Origin: Pseudomonadota bacterium | GTDB taxonomy: Bacteria; Myxococcota_A; Polyangia; GCA-2747355 | Length of the DNA stretch: 64,000 nucleotides | Direction: 5' to 3' | Assembly: GCA_016702545.1 (NCBI GenBank) | Contig: JADJDT010000011.1 | Span: forward strand, 28,725 to 92,724 | In this document: in pieces, positions 30,110-40,977 of the stretch | Layout: every line of letters starts with the position of its first letter | How positions within the stretch are numbered: position 1 is the stretch's first letter | Position numbers and translations under genes: made by a program | Notes under the pieces: generated by a model | What the model saw: only the letters and a program-made list of their open reading frames with translations | What the model was told of the DNA's origin: nothing | Databases searched by the model: none

Positions 30110-31436
30110 CGGCGCCGCGCCCCAGCCGGGAGCAGCTGCGCTTTCTGCCGCTCGCGCTGAGCACGGCCGAGCTGCACGCGCTGGTCGTCGGCGGCGGCCG
30201 CGAGGCGCTGCTCAAGACCACGATGCTCTGCCGCTACGGCGCCCGGGTCACCGTCTGCAGCGCCGAGCCTTCTGCGGCGCTGCGCGAGCAGCCGGGCATC
30301 ACGCTGCTCTTGCGCCCCTTCGACGAGGGGATGCTCGCCGGCGTCACGCTGGTCTACGCCTGCGGGGAGGACCGCGAGCAGAACCGCGCGATCGGCGCTA
30401 TGGCGTGCGCGCGCGGCCTGCTGGTCAACGTGGTCGATGATCCGACGCACTGCGACTTCGTCACGCCGGCGCTCTTCCAGCAGGGCGAGATGTCGGTCGC
30501 CGTCAGCTCCAACGGCCAGAGCGTCGCGCGCAGCATCGCCTGGCGCAACGCGATCCGCGCGCTCTTCGACCCGGCACCGCCCGCGGCCGAGGCGCCCCGC
30601 GCGACCACGGGCAAGGTCTGGCTCGTGGGCTGGATCCCGAGCTGCTGACGCGCAAGGCGCATCGCGTCCTGGCCCAGGCCGACGTGCTCTTCTACGACGA
30701 CCTGATCGACCCCGCGGCGCTGGCGCTCTATCCGGGGGCGCCAACACTACGTCGGCAAACAGGGGCGGGCACCACGACTCGACCAGCCAGGGGCGATCAA
30801 CGCGCTGCTGCTGGCCGCGGCGAGCGCGAGCAAGTCGCGCGCGTCGGGCGGGCGACCCCTCGGTCTTCAGCCGCGGGGGCGAAGAGCTGGCCTACCTGCG
30901 CGCGCACGGCATCGCCGTCGAGGTGATCCCGGGCGTCAGCGCGGCGCACGCCGCGGCCGCCAGCGCCGGCCTGCCCCTGACGATGCGCGGCGTGGCCCGA
31001 CGGGTCGAGCTGCGCACGGGGCACTGCTGCGCGGAGACCGGCGACGGCGCGGCCCGCCCACCGTCGTCTACTACATGGCCGCCGCGCGGCTGGCGCAGAT
31101 CAGCGCCGGCTGCTGGCCGAGGGCTGGCCCGGCGCGACCCCGTGGCCCTTGATCGGGCAAGCCACGCGGGCGGGGCAGCGCTGCCAGCGCTCCACGATCG
31201 AGGCACTGCTGCGCGCGCAGGCCGCGTCACCGCTGACCGTGATCGTCGGCGACGTCGTCGCGTTGGCCGCGCCGGCCGCCTTCGCCGCTGACGCCGAGGC
31301 GCTGGTCGCGGAGCTCGCGCACGTCGCCCCTCCGCACCCGCATCCGCACCCGCACCCGCATCCGCATCCGCATCCGCATCCGCATCCGCACGCTACCGCA
31401 CTGCTCGCGAGGACCTCCGATGAAGCACGTCTTTGA
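30106..31436 (+). pseudogene. cysG: Siroheme synthase (precorrin-2 dehydrogenase/ferrochelatase plus uroporphyrinogen methyltransferase), frameshifted
   Basis: Makes siroheme, the cofactor of the sulfite reductase downstream. The first domain is intact from ATG 30106 (overlapping the cysN stop): [18 protein letters not shown], a variant NAD-binding site, and the CysG-type [20 protein letters not shown]. Near 30630 the frame breaks at the start of the methyltransferase (KVWLVG then [22 protein letters not shown] in another frame). Further breaks near 30740, 30870 and 31040 are needed to follow [37 protein letters not shown] and the end [13 protein letters not shown]. The last residues are a His-Pro repeat. 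At least four indels; the methyltransferase half cannot be translated as read. Confidence 0.85.
31333..31392 (+). repeat. Hexanucleotide repeat coding for a His-Pro tract
   Basis: About ten copies of CCGCAT/CCGCAC in tandem encode alternating His and Pro near the C-terminus of the siroheme synthase methyltransferase half. Mixed CAT and CAC codons show it is not a recent pure microsatellite expansion, although slippage is still likely. A His-rich tail can bind divalent metals. Confidence 0.85.
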
Positions 31437-33233
31437 GCCCCGGCTACAGACCGATCCCGCGCACTACAGCAAGGAAGAGCTGAACAAGCGCCGCGAGCCA
31501 CGGCTGGTCGGCACGCTGGCCGACGAGCTGCGCAACGACCAGCCCGACCTGAGCTGGGAGGCCGAGCAGCTCGCCAAGTCGCATGGCATCTACCTCGAGT
31601 TCGACCGCGCCAAGACCGGCAAGGAGAAGGACTGGATGTACATGCTGCGCCTCGCCAACCCGGGAGGCGGGCCGATCAGTCGCGAGCAGTGGCGGCTCTT
31701 CGACGAGCTGGCCGACCAGCACGCGCGCGACAGCAACGGTCAGAGCTCGCTGCGGCTGACCACGCGCCAGGCGATCCAGCTGCACTGGCTCGACAAGGCG
31801 GGCGTGCTGGAGGTGGTGCGGCGGCTGGCCGAGGCCGGCCTGCGCAGCCTCAACGCCTGCGGCGACAACACGCGCAACGTGCTGGCTTGCCCGCTCGCGC
31901 ACGGGTCGGCGGTCGCCGACACCCACGCCTGGGCGCGGCGCGCGGCCGACTACTTCGAGCTGCCCTTCGAGCCCTTCATCAAGGTCTTCGCCATCGACCC
32001 ACAGCAGCTACGCCGACCCGGCGAGGCGTCGTTCCAGTACGGCCCCGGCCTGCTCAATCGCAAGTTCAAGCTCGCCTGGTCGGCGCTACACCCGACGGGG
32101 CCCGGCGGGGCGTTGGTCGGCGACAGCTGCGTCGAGCTCTTGACCAACGACCTCGGCGTGGCACCGATCGCGCGCGACGGCCGCCTGGCCGCCTTTCAGC
32201 TCTACGTCGGCGGCGGCCAGGGCGAGCGCAACGGCAGCCCACCACCGCCGCGCTGGCGCAGGCGCTGACCGTGGTCGACGAGGCGGAGCTGCTGCCGACG
32301 CTGGACGCGATCGTCCAGGTGCACCAGGAGTGGGGCGATCGCCAGAACCGCCACTGGGCGCGCCTCAAGTACGTGATCCGCGTGCAGGGTCTCGATTGGT
32401 TCCGCGAGCAGGTCGGCGCGCGACTGGGCCGGCGCCTGGCCCTGCCCGACCCGCAACACGACCCGGGGCGCGCCAGCTCCACCACGGCTGGACGCGCCTT
32501 CCCGAGGGCGCGGCTGGGCCTTTGGCGCCTACATCGAGAACGGCCGCCTGAGCGACGCCAGCCCCAACGGGCGACTGAAGACGATGGTGCGGCAGGTGAT
32601 GGAGCGCTTCGCGGTCGAGCTGATGGTCACGCCGAACCAGGACCTGCTCTTCTGCGGCGTCGCCGACGACCAACGCGAGGCGCTGGAGGCCGAGCTCCGC
32701 GCCCACGGCTACGGCCAACGCGACGGCCGCCCCTATTCCACGCTGCGCCGCCACTCGGGCGCCTGCGTCGGCCGCGACACCTGCCGGCTGGCCTACACCG
32801 ACTCAGGCTCGAGCCCGAGCTGCTCGATGCGCTGGAGGCGCGGGGCTGGGGCGAGCTGGCCGAGTCGATCGGCATCACCGGCTGTGAGCGCCAGTGCTTC
32901 CGACCGGCCACCAAGACCCTCGGGCTCGTCGGCTCGGGCGTCGACCTCTACCAACTCAAGCTCTTCGGCGACGAGAGCGGCCGCCACCAGGGGCGCCCCC
33001 TGATCAGCAGCGACGGCGAGCGCATGTACCTGCGTCAAATCCCACGCGCCCAGCTCGCCGACGTGATCGACACCCTCTTCCGCTTTGGCCGCGACCACGC
33101 CGCGCCCGGCGAGGGCCTCGGCGCCTTCCTCCGCCGCCAGGGCCCCGACGCCGTGATCGCCCACCTGGCCGCCCAAACCACCACCGCCGCGCTGATGCAA
33201 AAGACCTTCCGCACCGACGACGTGCTCGCCTGA
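31420..33233 (+). pseudogene. cysI: Ferredoxin/NADPH-type sulfite reductase hemoprotein, frameshifted
   Basis: Reduces sulfite to sulfide by six electrons using siroheme and a [4Fe-4S] cluster. From ATG 31420 the first 270 residues are continuous (SSLRLTTRQAIQLHWL, GDNTRNVLACPLA). Frames change near 32235, 32470, 32520 and 32800; the pieces read QEWGDRQNRHWARLKYVI, WAFGAYIENGRLSD and ELMVTPNQDLLFCGV. The cluster ligands are complete: ACVGRDTCRLAYTD (C-x5-C) and GCERQCFRPATK (C-x3-C). The end ALMQKTFRTDD is in frame to 33233. GAGGACCTCCG precedes the start. Full length otherwise; terminal gene of the sulfate operon and dependent on the siroheme synthase before it. Confidence 0.87.
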
Positions 33234-33331
33234 GCGTCAAGAGGCTGGCCGCACGAGGAGCCGACCACTGCCCAGGTTGGGAATCATGGGCTGGTCGGGA
33301 ATCATGGCCGCAGTGTCGGCCGCACGCCTAA

Positions 33332-33490
33332 CAGCCCGTTGATCTATTGCGGACCGAGCGAGGGACGGAGCTGCGGCCCGAGGGCAAGGAGCGGAAACGT
33401 GGCCATAGCGCTGCTATGGGTAGTTTTCGCGACGCCGACCTCGGGTCGCAGCTCCGTGCCTCGCGACGGGAGCGATAGATCAACGGGCTG
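33332..33490. repeat. Long palindromic element, family B
   Basis: A 159-bp near-perfect hairpin. Outer arms CAGCCCGTTGATCTAT (33332-33347) and complement (33475-33490) are perfect over 16 bp; an inner pair around 33359-33383 and its complement before 33465 matches at about 23 of 25 positions (core GACGGAGCTGCG); the centre CCATAGC-GCT-GCTATGG closes the loop. No coding. It sits between the sulfate operon and an IS91-like element and would fold into a very stable RNA hairpin. Same design as the element at 4364-4517 but unrelated sequence. Confidence 0.85.
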
Positions 33491-33501
33491 CTAAGGCCTT
33501 C

Positions 33502-34471
33502 GGGGACCACCGACGGACCGCGCCACGCCGGCAGGGGGTTGTGGCGGCCGGAAGCGGACCGAGCCGCCGCCGGCCCGCCCGCGCTGCGCTTCCGTCGACG
33601 GTTTTGGCGTCCACGCCAACGTCGCCCTCGCCGCCCGCCCTTGGCCCATGCGCGGCTCGAGCGCCTGCCCTCCGGCCGCATCCGCTACCAACTCAAGCGC
33701 CCCTGGTACGACGGTTCGACCCACCTCGAACTCGACCCGCTGGCGCTGATGCGTCGGCTGGCGTTGCTCATCCCCCCGCCCTTTCAGCACACCCTCCGCT
33801 ACCACGGTCTGCTCGCGCCGCATGCCCAGCACCGCGCCAAGCTCGCCGCGCTGCTGCCCGCCGCCCCGGCCGCTGCGGCGCCCGTCGCCGCCCCGGCCGC
33901 TACGGCGCCCGCAGACGCCCCCGTCGCTGCGGCGCCGACAAACGCCCCGGTCGCCGACGGCGCCGACCCGCACGCCCTCGCGCCACCGCCCACGCCCCAA
34001 GCCACCGCCCGCCGCTGGCGCTGGGCGGGCCCCTGCTGCGCAGGGTCTTCAAAGTCGACGTCGCCTCGTGCCCCCGCTGCGGGCACCCGCTGCAACTCAT
34101 CGGCTGATCGCCGAGGCCGTCGCGCTCACCCGCATCCTCGACCACCTCGGTCGAGCCGCACCACCACCGCCCGAGCCCGCCCGCCTGCCCCAGCAGACCG
34201 AGTGCGACTTCGAGCTTCAGCCCATCGACCCCGACGCTGCCGACCCCCGCGCCGCATCAGCCCGCGCCCCGCCCGACGTCCTCTGGCTCTCTCTCCCCGA
34301 CCGCTGACCTCGACCAGGCGCGGCCCCTTCGCCGACCGCCCCTGCCATCCTTGCGCCCTCGACTTGCCCTTCGGCCAACCTCCGCCTTGCCACGCGCGCC
34401 ATCACCCGGCCTTGCCCCCTCGCTACGCCCCGCCATACAGCGGCGTAGATCGGCTTTGGAGTTCCTACGCA
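33502..34471 (+). mobile_element. IS91-like element 1, internally deleted
   Basis: The left end GGGGACCACCGAC at 33502-33514, with about 45 following bases, matches the left end of element 2 at 43937. The right end is AGATCGGCTTTGGAGTTCC through 34471. Between them lies only the C-terminal half of the transposase (33540-34307). Compared with element 2, one deletion removes the zinc-binding and HUH regions and a second removes about 60 bp after ANVAL. The element is 970 bp and non-autonomous. It lies between a palindromic element and the 3' end of nrfA. Confidence 0.8.
33540..34307 (+). pseudogene. C-terminal half of an IS91-family transposase
   Basis: Frames on the plus strand encode RLERLPSGRIRYQLKRPWYD, HLELDPLALMRRLALLIPPP and FQHTLRYHGLLAPHAQHRA, then an Ala/Pro-rich linker with repeated PVAAPAATAPADA units, and the zinc-knuckle [16 protein letters not shown] followed by [19 protein letters not shown]. 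These correspond to the C-terminus of IS91-family (HUH, rolling-circle) transposases. The N-terminal catalytic region is absent, and one frame change lies near 34108. The stop is at 34305-34307, 140 bp before the element's right end. Confidence 0.82.
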
Positions 34472-34536
34472 TTCCTTCACGAACCCCGGCATCATTATAG
34501 ACTTCCGGGACCTGCGTGGACCTGCAGCGTGGCTGC

Positions 34537-36152
34537 TCAGCGAGCCGTGCGCAGGGCGAGCGCCGCGAGCTGGGCCTGGCGCGCCAAGTCGATCGCCTCG
34601 CCAAGGATGCGCGCCAGCTCCTGCGGGCGTGAAAGCCCATCGAGTTCTCGGCGGCGACGAGTCTAGCCGCCACTGCGCCGCGCTGCAGCGCAGCCAGCGC
34701 CGCGAGCGGCGGTTCCTTGACCAGCGCCTCCTGCCAGCGCAGGAGCAACCGCTCCTCGATCACCTGGGTCAGTCGGCTGGCCTGCTGATCAGTGCTGGAC
34801 GCGCGGAAGGCCGTATCGCCGGCCAACGCCTCGCCCATCGCTGCCGCCACCTGCGGCCGCTCGCGCTGCGCGTGCGCCTTGCGGAGGGCACTGATCTCGT
34901 CGAGCATCGCGGTCGCGGCCTGCCCCGCGCGGCTCAGCAGCGCGTAGTGCCGGTCCTGGACCGTCTCCACCCGGGCCCGCAGCTCCTCCTCTCCGTTGGG
35001 GTGGCAGCTTCCGCAGGAGCGGTTGAGTTGAAGCAGCGGGCTGCGGACCCAGTGTTCGGAGACCTTCAGCGCTCCCTCGCGCTTGTAGGGCATGTGGCAA
35101 TCGGCGCAGGACACGCCGCTGCGCGCGTGGATGCCCTGACTCCAGACCTCGAACTCGGGGTGCTGGGCCTTGAGCACGGCGACCCCGGTCTCGGCATGAA
35201 CCCAGTCTTTGAAGGGCTGGCCGTGGACGCTGGTGTTGTCGTAACGGCGCGCGATCTCCTCGACCCGCAGCCCCTGGCTCCAGGGGAAGAAGACCGTCGT
35301 CCCCTTGCCGCAGTAGTACTCGACGTGGCACTGACCGCAGACAAAGGAGCGCAGCTCCTGGCGGGTCCCATCGCGATTGGGGTCATAGGGATTCGCGCGG
35401 TCGCCGCGGCGCCAGCGCTCGATGCTGGGCAGGTGCGGCACCGCCCCCTCGCCCGCGGCGAGTTGCTGGATGCCGGTAATGAAGGCCGGTCGCGTGACCC
35501 GTAGTTCCATCGATTTCGGGTCGTGGCAATCGACGCATCCGACAGGATGGGCGCCCTTTGTCGTCTCCCCGAGCAGCTTGTGCGCCTCCCAATAGCCGAG
35601 CCGGGCGACCTCATCGAGACCGCGTTGGAGCTGCGCGGCGGCGTTGCCCTGCGGCAGCGCCTGGCGGCCGAGGCGGCGGTAGAGCGGCATGATCGAGGCG
35701 TGGCAGTGCAGACAGTTGCCCGACTGTTTGCCCGCAGCGGGAACATTCCGCTTGGTCAGCTCCTGGTCGCGAAGCATGAACGCGTGGCCGCGGCGGTCGC
35801 GGTAGTCGATCGCGAAGAGATAGCCGGCGAAGAGGCGAGTGAGCCATGGATCGCGCCCGGCCTTCTGCGGCGGCAGCGAGCCCTCGGGCCCCACGACACC
35901 GCCCCCGTATTTTGTGGCGGTGGGCTCGGCTGTGCGCCGGTAGCCGTCGTACTGGCGCGGCCAGTTGATGCCCCACTTCCGCGCACTCACGTCGTCCTCG
36001 CCCAGCTCGACCAGCTTGACGAAGGGGTGTCTGGCCTCCTGTTTGCGCTGGAAGACGTTCAGCAGCAGGGCGGTCGCGAGCGCAGTCGCGAGCGCGGTCG
36101 CGACCGTGACCAGCAGATACGCCAGGACCTTGCGTTTAAGATCGGCTTGCAT
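34537..36152 (-). pseudogene. nrfA: Cytochrome c nitrite reductase (ammonia-forming), frameshifted at the 3' end
   Basis: Pentaheme enzyme that reduces nitrite to ammonium in the periplasm. Five heme motifs are visible: CLHCH (147-151), CVDCH (206-210), CGQCH, CADCH and CGSCH. The first, catalytic heme site is CxxCH rather than the CxxCK of most NrfA. The N-terminus keeps an uncleaved-looking membrane helix (12-33), and KWGINWPRQYDGY and EYYCGKGTTVFFPWSQG are typical. Near 34630 the frame slips: the family ending PQELARILGEAIDLARQAQL is present in another frame and stops at 34537-34539; the frame as read runs on into the IS91-like terminus. GGGAGGCG precedes the ATG. Only the last 35 residues are affected. 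Confidence 0.9.
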
Positions 36153-36164
36153 CGCCTCCCTCGC

Positions 36165-36716
36165 TCAGCGGCGGGCCTCGTGGCCGACCGCCCGATGGCA
36201 CTGGACGCAGCGCAGGGCGTTCCCGGCCCAGGTGCTCCCGCGCACGATGTCGTGGACCAGCGCGCCGTGGCAGCGCAGGCAGTTATCCTGCAGGATCTGA
36301 CTATTGGCGGGCTTGATACGGATCGGTTCCTCGAAGGCGCGCCGCGCTCCAGGTTCGTCGGGACGCGCGGGCTGGAGCGTGAAGCCCATCGAGTGGTGAT
36401 AGCCGTTGCGCGCCTTCGCCAGGTACTTGCCGATCAGCTGCGGCGGCACGTGGCAGTCGTTGCAGGTCGCTACGGCGTGGTGTGGTCCCTTGCGCCAGGC
36501 ATCGAAGTGATCCCGCATGATGTGGCAGTTGCTGCACGCACGGGCATCGTTGCTCAGGTACGAAAGCCCCTCGGCGTAGTGGAAGGTGAAGCCGCCCACG
36601 CCGATCAGCACGCCCACCAGCAGCGCGAGGAACAACCCTGGCGCGCTCCACCAGCGAACCGTGCTCGGCCGCGCCATCCGACCGGGATCGCGCCACTGCC
36701 ATCGGGTCGCCTGCAT
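36165..36716 (-). CDS. nrfH: NrfH/NapC-type tetraheme quinol dehydrogenase
   Basis: Membrane-anchored cytochrome c of 183 residues that takes electrons from menaquinol and passes them to NrfA. One N-terminal helix (about 27-47, SAPGLFLALLVGVLIGVGGF) anchors it. Four heme motifs follow: CSNCH, CNDCH, CLRCH and CVQCH, with the NapC/NirT pattern SNDARACSNCHIM and HHAVATCNDCHVP. It precedes nrfA by 12 bp in the same direction, the standard nrfHA order. The promoter must lie in the 132-bp gap before the divergent outer-membrane gene. Intact. Confidence 0.93.
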   Translation of the reverse strand: MQATRWQWRDPGRMARPSTVRWWSAPGLFLALLVGVLIGVGGFTFHYAEGLSYLSNDARACSNCHIMRDHFDAWRKGPHHAVATCNDCHVPPQLIGKYLAKARNGYHHSMGFTLQPARPDEPGARRAFEEPIRIKPANSQILQDNCLRCHGALVHDIVRGSTWAGNALRCVQCHRAVGHEARR

Positions 36717-36848
36717 GCTCGCTCCACCGGGTGGCTACGGCTCGCGCCGCAGCCGAGTGGACGGTAAGTGAGCAGTCGGTTACTTACAAGCACCGTTGAC
36801 AGCACCGTTAAAAAGGGGGCCCCGTCGGGCCGAACAAAGGGAAAGCTC
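36717..36848. promoter_or_regulatory. Divergent intergenic region between nrfHA and the outer-membrane channel
   Basis: This 132-bp gap must contain both promoters. The direct repeat GCACCGTT occurs at 36790-36797 and 36802-36809, 12 bp apart and so on one face of the helix almost every turn; this is a candidate binding site for a nitrite- or redox-responsive regulator. TTGACA at 36796-36801 overlaps it, but no matching -10 box is obvious. Confidence 0.3.
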
Positions 36849-38200
36849 ATGCTTCGCGACCAGATCATCCTCGCGCTGCTCTTGGTGGTGAACCTCGGCC
36901 CGGCCGTGCGCGCCGATCCCTACCGCGGTGCGGGCGACCCCTTGGCCCAACCGACCGCCATCGTGCTCGATCACGGCAAGGTGGTGCTGGTCCCACACGC
37001 GCAATACTTCGCCCGCACCGAGCTCGATGGCGGCAAGGACTTCCGGCCCGGGCGCAACAACGACTTCACCGGACAGCGTGCGCGGCTCGGCAGCCGCGTC
37101 GAGCTCTTCGGCTTCACCACGCTCTTCGTCCAGCTGCAGGACGTGCGGCGTTGGGGCGAGGAGCGCGACAGCCTGGCCGACTACAGCGCCGACGGCATCG
37201 ATATGCACCAGGCATGGGCCGAGCTGCGCGCCCAGTCGCTCGGTCTCCGTGCCCGTGTCGGGCGGCAAGAGTGGGCCTACGATGGGCATCGGCTGATCGG
37301 CAACGTGCCCTGGACCCTGCAAGCGCGCAGCTTCGACGGGCTACAGCTCGCGCTCGAGCGCCCACTGGAGCGGCTCCACTTGCTCTGGGCCAAGCTGCGC
37401 GAGCCCGATCAGGGGCGCGCCGAGCCCACGCAGCGAAGCGAGGGCGATCTGCTGGCGCTCTGGGCCAACAGCACCCGCTTCGCCGCGCTGCAACCCTCGC
37501 TCTACCTGCTCTACGATCGCGACAGCGTGCTCGGGCGCGACCGGTTCACGACCGGCGCCTACCTCAAGGGCAGCCCCTTGGCGGGCGCCGCAGGCTACGA
37601 GGCGGAGTTCTACTACCAGGCGGGTCGCATCGCCCCTTCAACCGCTCCCCGCGTCTCGATAGCGGCGCTGCTCGCGGGCCTGCGGCTGAACTACACCTTT
37701 GGTGCCTTGCCCGGGAAGCCGCAGCTGGGCGGATTCTTCGACTACCTCTCGGGCGACCACGATCCGGCGAGCGGCACGCTGCGCTGCTTCGACACGCTCT
37801 TCGCCACGAACCACAAGTTCTACGGCTTCGCCGACTTCTTCCTCAACATCGGCCGACACCCAGGGCCGCGGGCTGATCGACGTCGGCGGCCGCCTGACCC
37901 TGCGGCCGCTGCCCGCCTCACTTGCTGCTCGACGTCCACGACTTCCAGCTCGCCGCGCCGATCGCGGTCGATGGCCGCCGGTTGCGGCACGTCGGTCAAG
38001 AGGTCGATCTCGTCGTCACCTTCGAACCCGCGCTGGCGCACCACCTCAGCATGCAAGCGGGCCTGAGCGGCGTCTTCCCGCAGCAGGCCGCCGGCTGCGT
38101 CGCCCGTGGGGGCCCCGATTGCCGGACGCGCGCCAGCGGCGGCCCCGCGCTCGACCCAGAGTGGTTCGCGTATACGATGATCAACCTGGCCTTCAACTGA
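36849..38200 (+). pseudogene. Alginate-export-type outer-membrane beta-barrel, frameshifted near the 3' end
   Basis: The N-terminus MLRDQIILALLLVVNLGPAV followed by RADPYRG is a cleavable signal peptide. The body alternates short amphipathic strands and contains the AlgE/alginate_exp pattern RVGRQEWAYDGHRLIGNVPW then ARSFDGLQLAL, followed by GGFFDYLSGDHDP and HKFYGFADFFLNIG. These are 16-18-stranded channels for anionic or neutral solutes; the substrate is unknown. Near 37855 and 37920 the frame changes, and the ending HVGQEVDLVVTFEPALAHHL ... MINLAFN is read in another frame to 38200. ATG 36849 is chosen for the signal peptide. The gene is divergent from nrfHA and could serve the same respiratory condition, but that is inference. 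Confidence 0.8.
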
Positions 38201-38214
38201 GCCTCCGGGGAGGA

Positions 38215-40128
38215 TCACCGAGCCGCCGCGCGCCAGCCAGGGCGAAGCAGTACCTGGATCTCGTGCAGCGCGCGTAGGGCCGCCGCCGACGCCATGTTGC
38301 GCTTCGCAGGCGGCCTGAGCCTGTGCCGCCGCCGCCGCGACCCGGGTCGCGCCGACCAGCGCGCCGCCGCCCCTTGGCTTCGTGGGCCAGGTGCACCTGC
38401 TCCCGTAATGTCGGGTCCCCGCCGGCCGGCGGCGATTAAGCTGGCCACGCCCGCCGCGCTGAGCTCGGTCAGCGCCGTGGCCGGAGGCCTCCCAGAAGCT
38501 GCGCCCCTCGGCCGTGCGCGAGCGCTGGAGCTCGGCCAGCCGCGCCTCGTCGAGGACCGGCGTGACCGCAGCGCGTGCGGCATCGCCGCGTCCGCCGCCG
38601 CCGCGTGCGGCATCCCGGCGACCACGCACCCGACCCGGCAGCGCGCCAGCGTCTCGAGCGACACCGGCGAGGTCGGCTTGGCGTAAAAGACGGCGAGTTC
38701 AGGCGCCCGCGCGAAGACGTCCGCCGTCAGGCCACCAGCAGCCCCCGAAGAAGGCGGCCCCGGCGGCCGTTGCGCGCGGATCAACGCTCCGGCCCTCGTC
38801 CCGTCAGGCTCGCCGAGCTGCCGATCCATCAACACCGAATCGAAGTCCGCGCCGCGGCAGTGCTCGACCGCCGCTCGACCGTCGCTGGCAAGCGCCACCG
38901 CGCAGCCAGCTGCAGCAGGAAGGCCTGCGCCAACGCCGACTCGCCCCGTCGTCGTCGACCGCAGCACCCGCGGCTGCCCGAAGCGCCGCCAGCTGCGATC
39001 GCCACCGTTGCCTCGACCTCTGGCCGCGGCCGCACCGACCGGCAGCGTAAGCGTGAAGCACGAGGCGCGTCCGAGCGCGGTCTCAATCACCAGCTCGGCG
39101 CCGAGCTCGCCCGCAGGCGATCGACGATCGCCAGCCCAGGCCCGCACCGGCCGGCATCACCCTGGCAGGCGCTTCCCCCGCACGGGGCCAGCGTAGCTCG
39201 CCGACGCGCTCGGGATCCATGCCACCCCGTGTCGCGCACGGCGACGCTGATCCACTCCGCCCGGCGCGACGTCCCGCGCGACGGTCAAGGTGAGCGTGCC
39301 CGCGCGCGTCGAACGCACGCGCGCGTTATCGAGCGGGTTACCGACGATCTGCAGCACCGCGTGCCGGTCGCTCACGACCTCGAGCGGGTCGTCGCCGGGC
39401 TCGAAGCACCAGCGCCAAGCCCGGCGGCCTCGACGCGCAGTCGCTGGGCCGCGACCAGCCGCTCGACGAGCGCGCGCAGCGAGAAGCGCTCCCAGGGCTG
39501 CGGCGCGCGAGCGGCGGCGTCGGGCGCAACCGCATCAAACAGTTGGTCGACGAGCTGGAGCAATGCCGCCCCTGCTCGCGCAACGCGCCAGCCATTGCTG
39601 CTGCTCTGCCGCCAGCAGGCTGCCCAGCAGCTCGGTGCAGCCCAGCAGGCCGTGCAAGGGGGGTGCCAGCTCATGGCTGACCTGCGCCAAGGAGTCGGCT
39701 CGCGCCCGCTCGGCGCGCTTCGGCACGCGCGCCAGCGCGCGCAGACCCTCCTCCCCGCGCTTGCGCTCGGTGATGTCCCCCACGCTCGTGCGATGGCGAG
39801 CTATCGCCCTTCGCTGCCGTCAGCGGCTGCCAGCTCATCGCGCCCCCCCGGGCGACCGACCCTTCGCGGCGCTGGATGCGAAACTCGAGGTCGTTGCCCG
39901 GGTGCGCGCGCGCGGGGCCTCGCGCAGCGCGGCGATCGTCGGGAGTGAACGAGCGCCCGGCGGGCAATCCGCCAGCGCCAGGCATTCGGCCACGGCGTAG
40001 CCGGTCGTGCGCTCGACGACCGCGGTTGACCCAGCGCGTCTCGCCCTGCGGCCCGAAGCCCAGCTCTCCCAGTCGTAGGTGCAGGTCAGCGATCGCGCCC
40101 GGAAGGCCTCACGAGCGAGTTCAGGCAT
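38215..40128 (-). pseudogene. Hybrid sensor histidine kinase (PAS-HisKA-HATPase-REC-Hpt), many frameshifts
   Basis: Pieces in different minus-strand frames follow the order of a hybrid kinase. A PAS domain begins at ATG 40128 (VERTTGYAVAECLAL, ERKRGEEGLRAL). The dimerisation region is SLAQVSHELAPPLHGLLGC with the phospho-His. HATPase traces follow: AVLQIVGNPLDNARV (N box) and TLTLTVARDV. A receiver domain is marked by SVLMDRQLGEPDGT with the phospho-Asp, and an Hpt domain by LAHEAKGGGALVGATR. The last frame stops at 38215. At least seven indels interrupt it. It overlaps the preceding response regulator by 8 nt. Signal and output are unknown. Confidence 0.75.
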
Positions 40129-40763
40129 CTTCGACGATCCAGCCCTGGGCGAGCGCGCGTAGCGCGTCGGGTCAACGACGTCGCCGTCCGCGAGCTTCCG
40201 GCCGATGCGATGGAGGTGGTTAGCCACCGTCTTGGGCGCGATCGCGAGCGCGGCGGCGATCTCCTTGCTGCTGCGTCCCAGGGCCGCTGGGCGCACGATC
40301 TGCTGTTCGCGTGCTGAGGTCGCGGCGCGGCGCATGCCGCCTGCTGTAATTGCCAGCGCGGCGTGACGCCGGGCGGTGGTAGCTGCGTCCCGCGGCCACG
40401 CGCCGGACACTCCACACAGCTCGCTGGGCGAACGCCCCTTTGCCCAGGTGACGATCCCGTGCGCGCCGATCGCGGCCAGCTCATGAAGCAGCTCAGGCCG
40501 CTCCTGCGCCCGTCACTGCCAGGATGCATAGCGCGGGACGCGCCCGAGCAGCTCCGCACCAGCTCCAGCCCGCCCGGATCGGGCGGCACGGGATCGACCA
40601 GCGCCAGCTCTGGGCGACGGCGAGTCAGCGCGGCGAGCGCCTGCCGTGCGGCGGCGAGGGCGCCGACGACCTCGTAGGCCGCGTCGAGGGCGCAGCAGCT
40701 CCCCGAGCATCTCGCGGAACACCGTCTGGTCCTTTCGACGATCATCACCTTGGTCAGGTTCAT
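40121..40763 (-). pseudogene. NarL/LuxR-type response regulator, frameshifted
   Basis: From ATG 40763 the sequence reads MNLTKVMIVER, the first strand of a receiver domain, then slips frame to VFREMLGELLRP and ALAALTRRRPELALVDPVPP (phospho-Asp strand). The C-terminal helix-turn-helix is complete in one frame: REQQIVRPAALGRSSKEIAA followed by ALAIAPKTVANHLHRIGRKL. The predicted end (GWIVEDA) overlaps the ATG of the hybrid kinase. The pair forms a two-component system in regulator-kinase order. Several indels make it non-functional as read. Confidence 0.75.
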
Positions 40764-40977
40764 CGCGCGCAAGGGTTCACGGCAAGAGCCGCTGCTGAGG
40801 CTCGTGACAAAGCAACTCGATCGTTGTGGCCGCCGATCCATCGCGTCCGCCAGCGTATCCCTCCCTCAGTTTCACCCCCGGGCGAGCCTTCGTCGTCGCT
40901 CCTTGCCGGCCGCGCGCCTCGGCAGCCACGGTGGCCAGATTTGTTTTGTCACGAGCCCTCGCGTCACTTCTGCTCGA

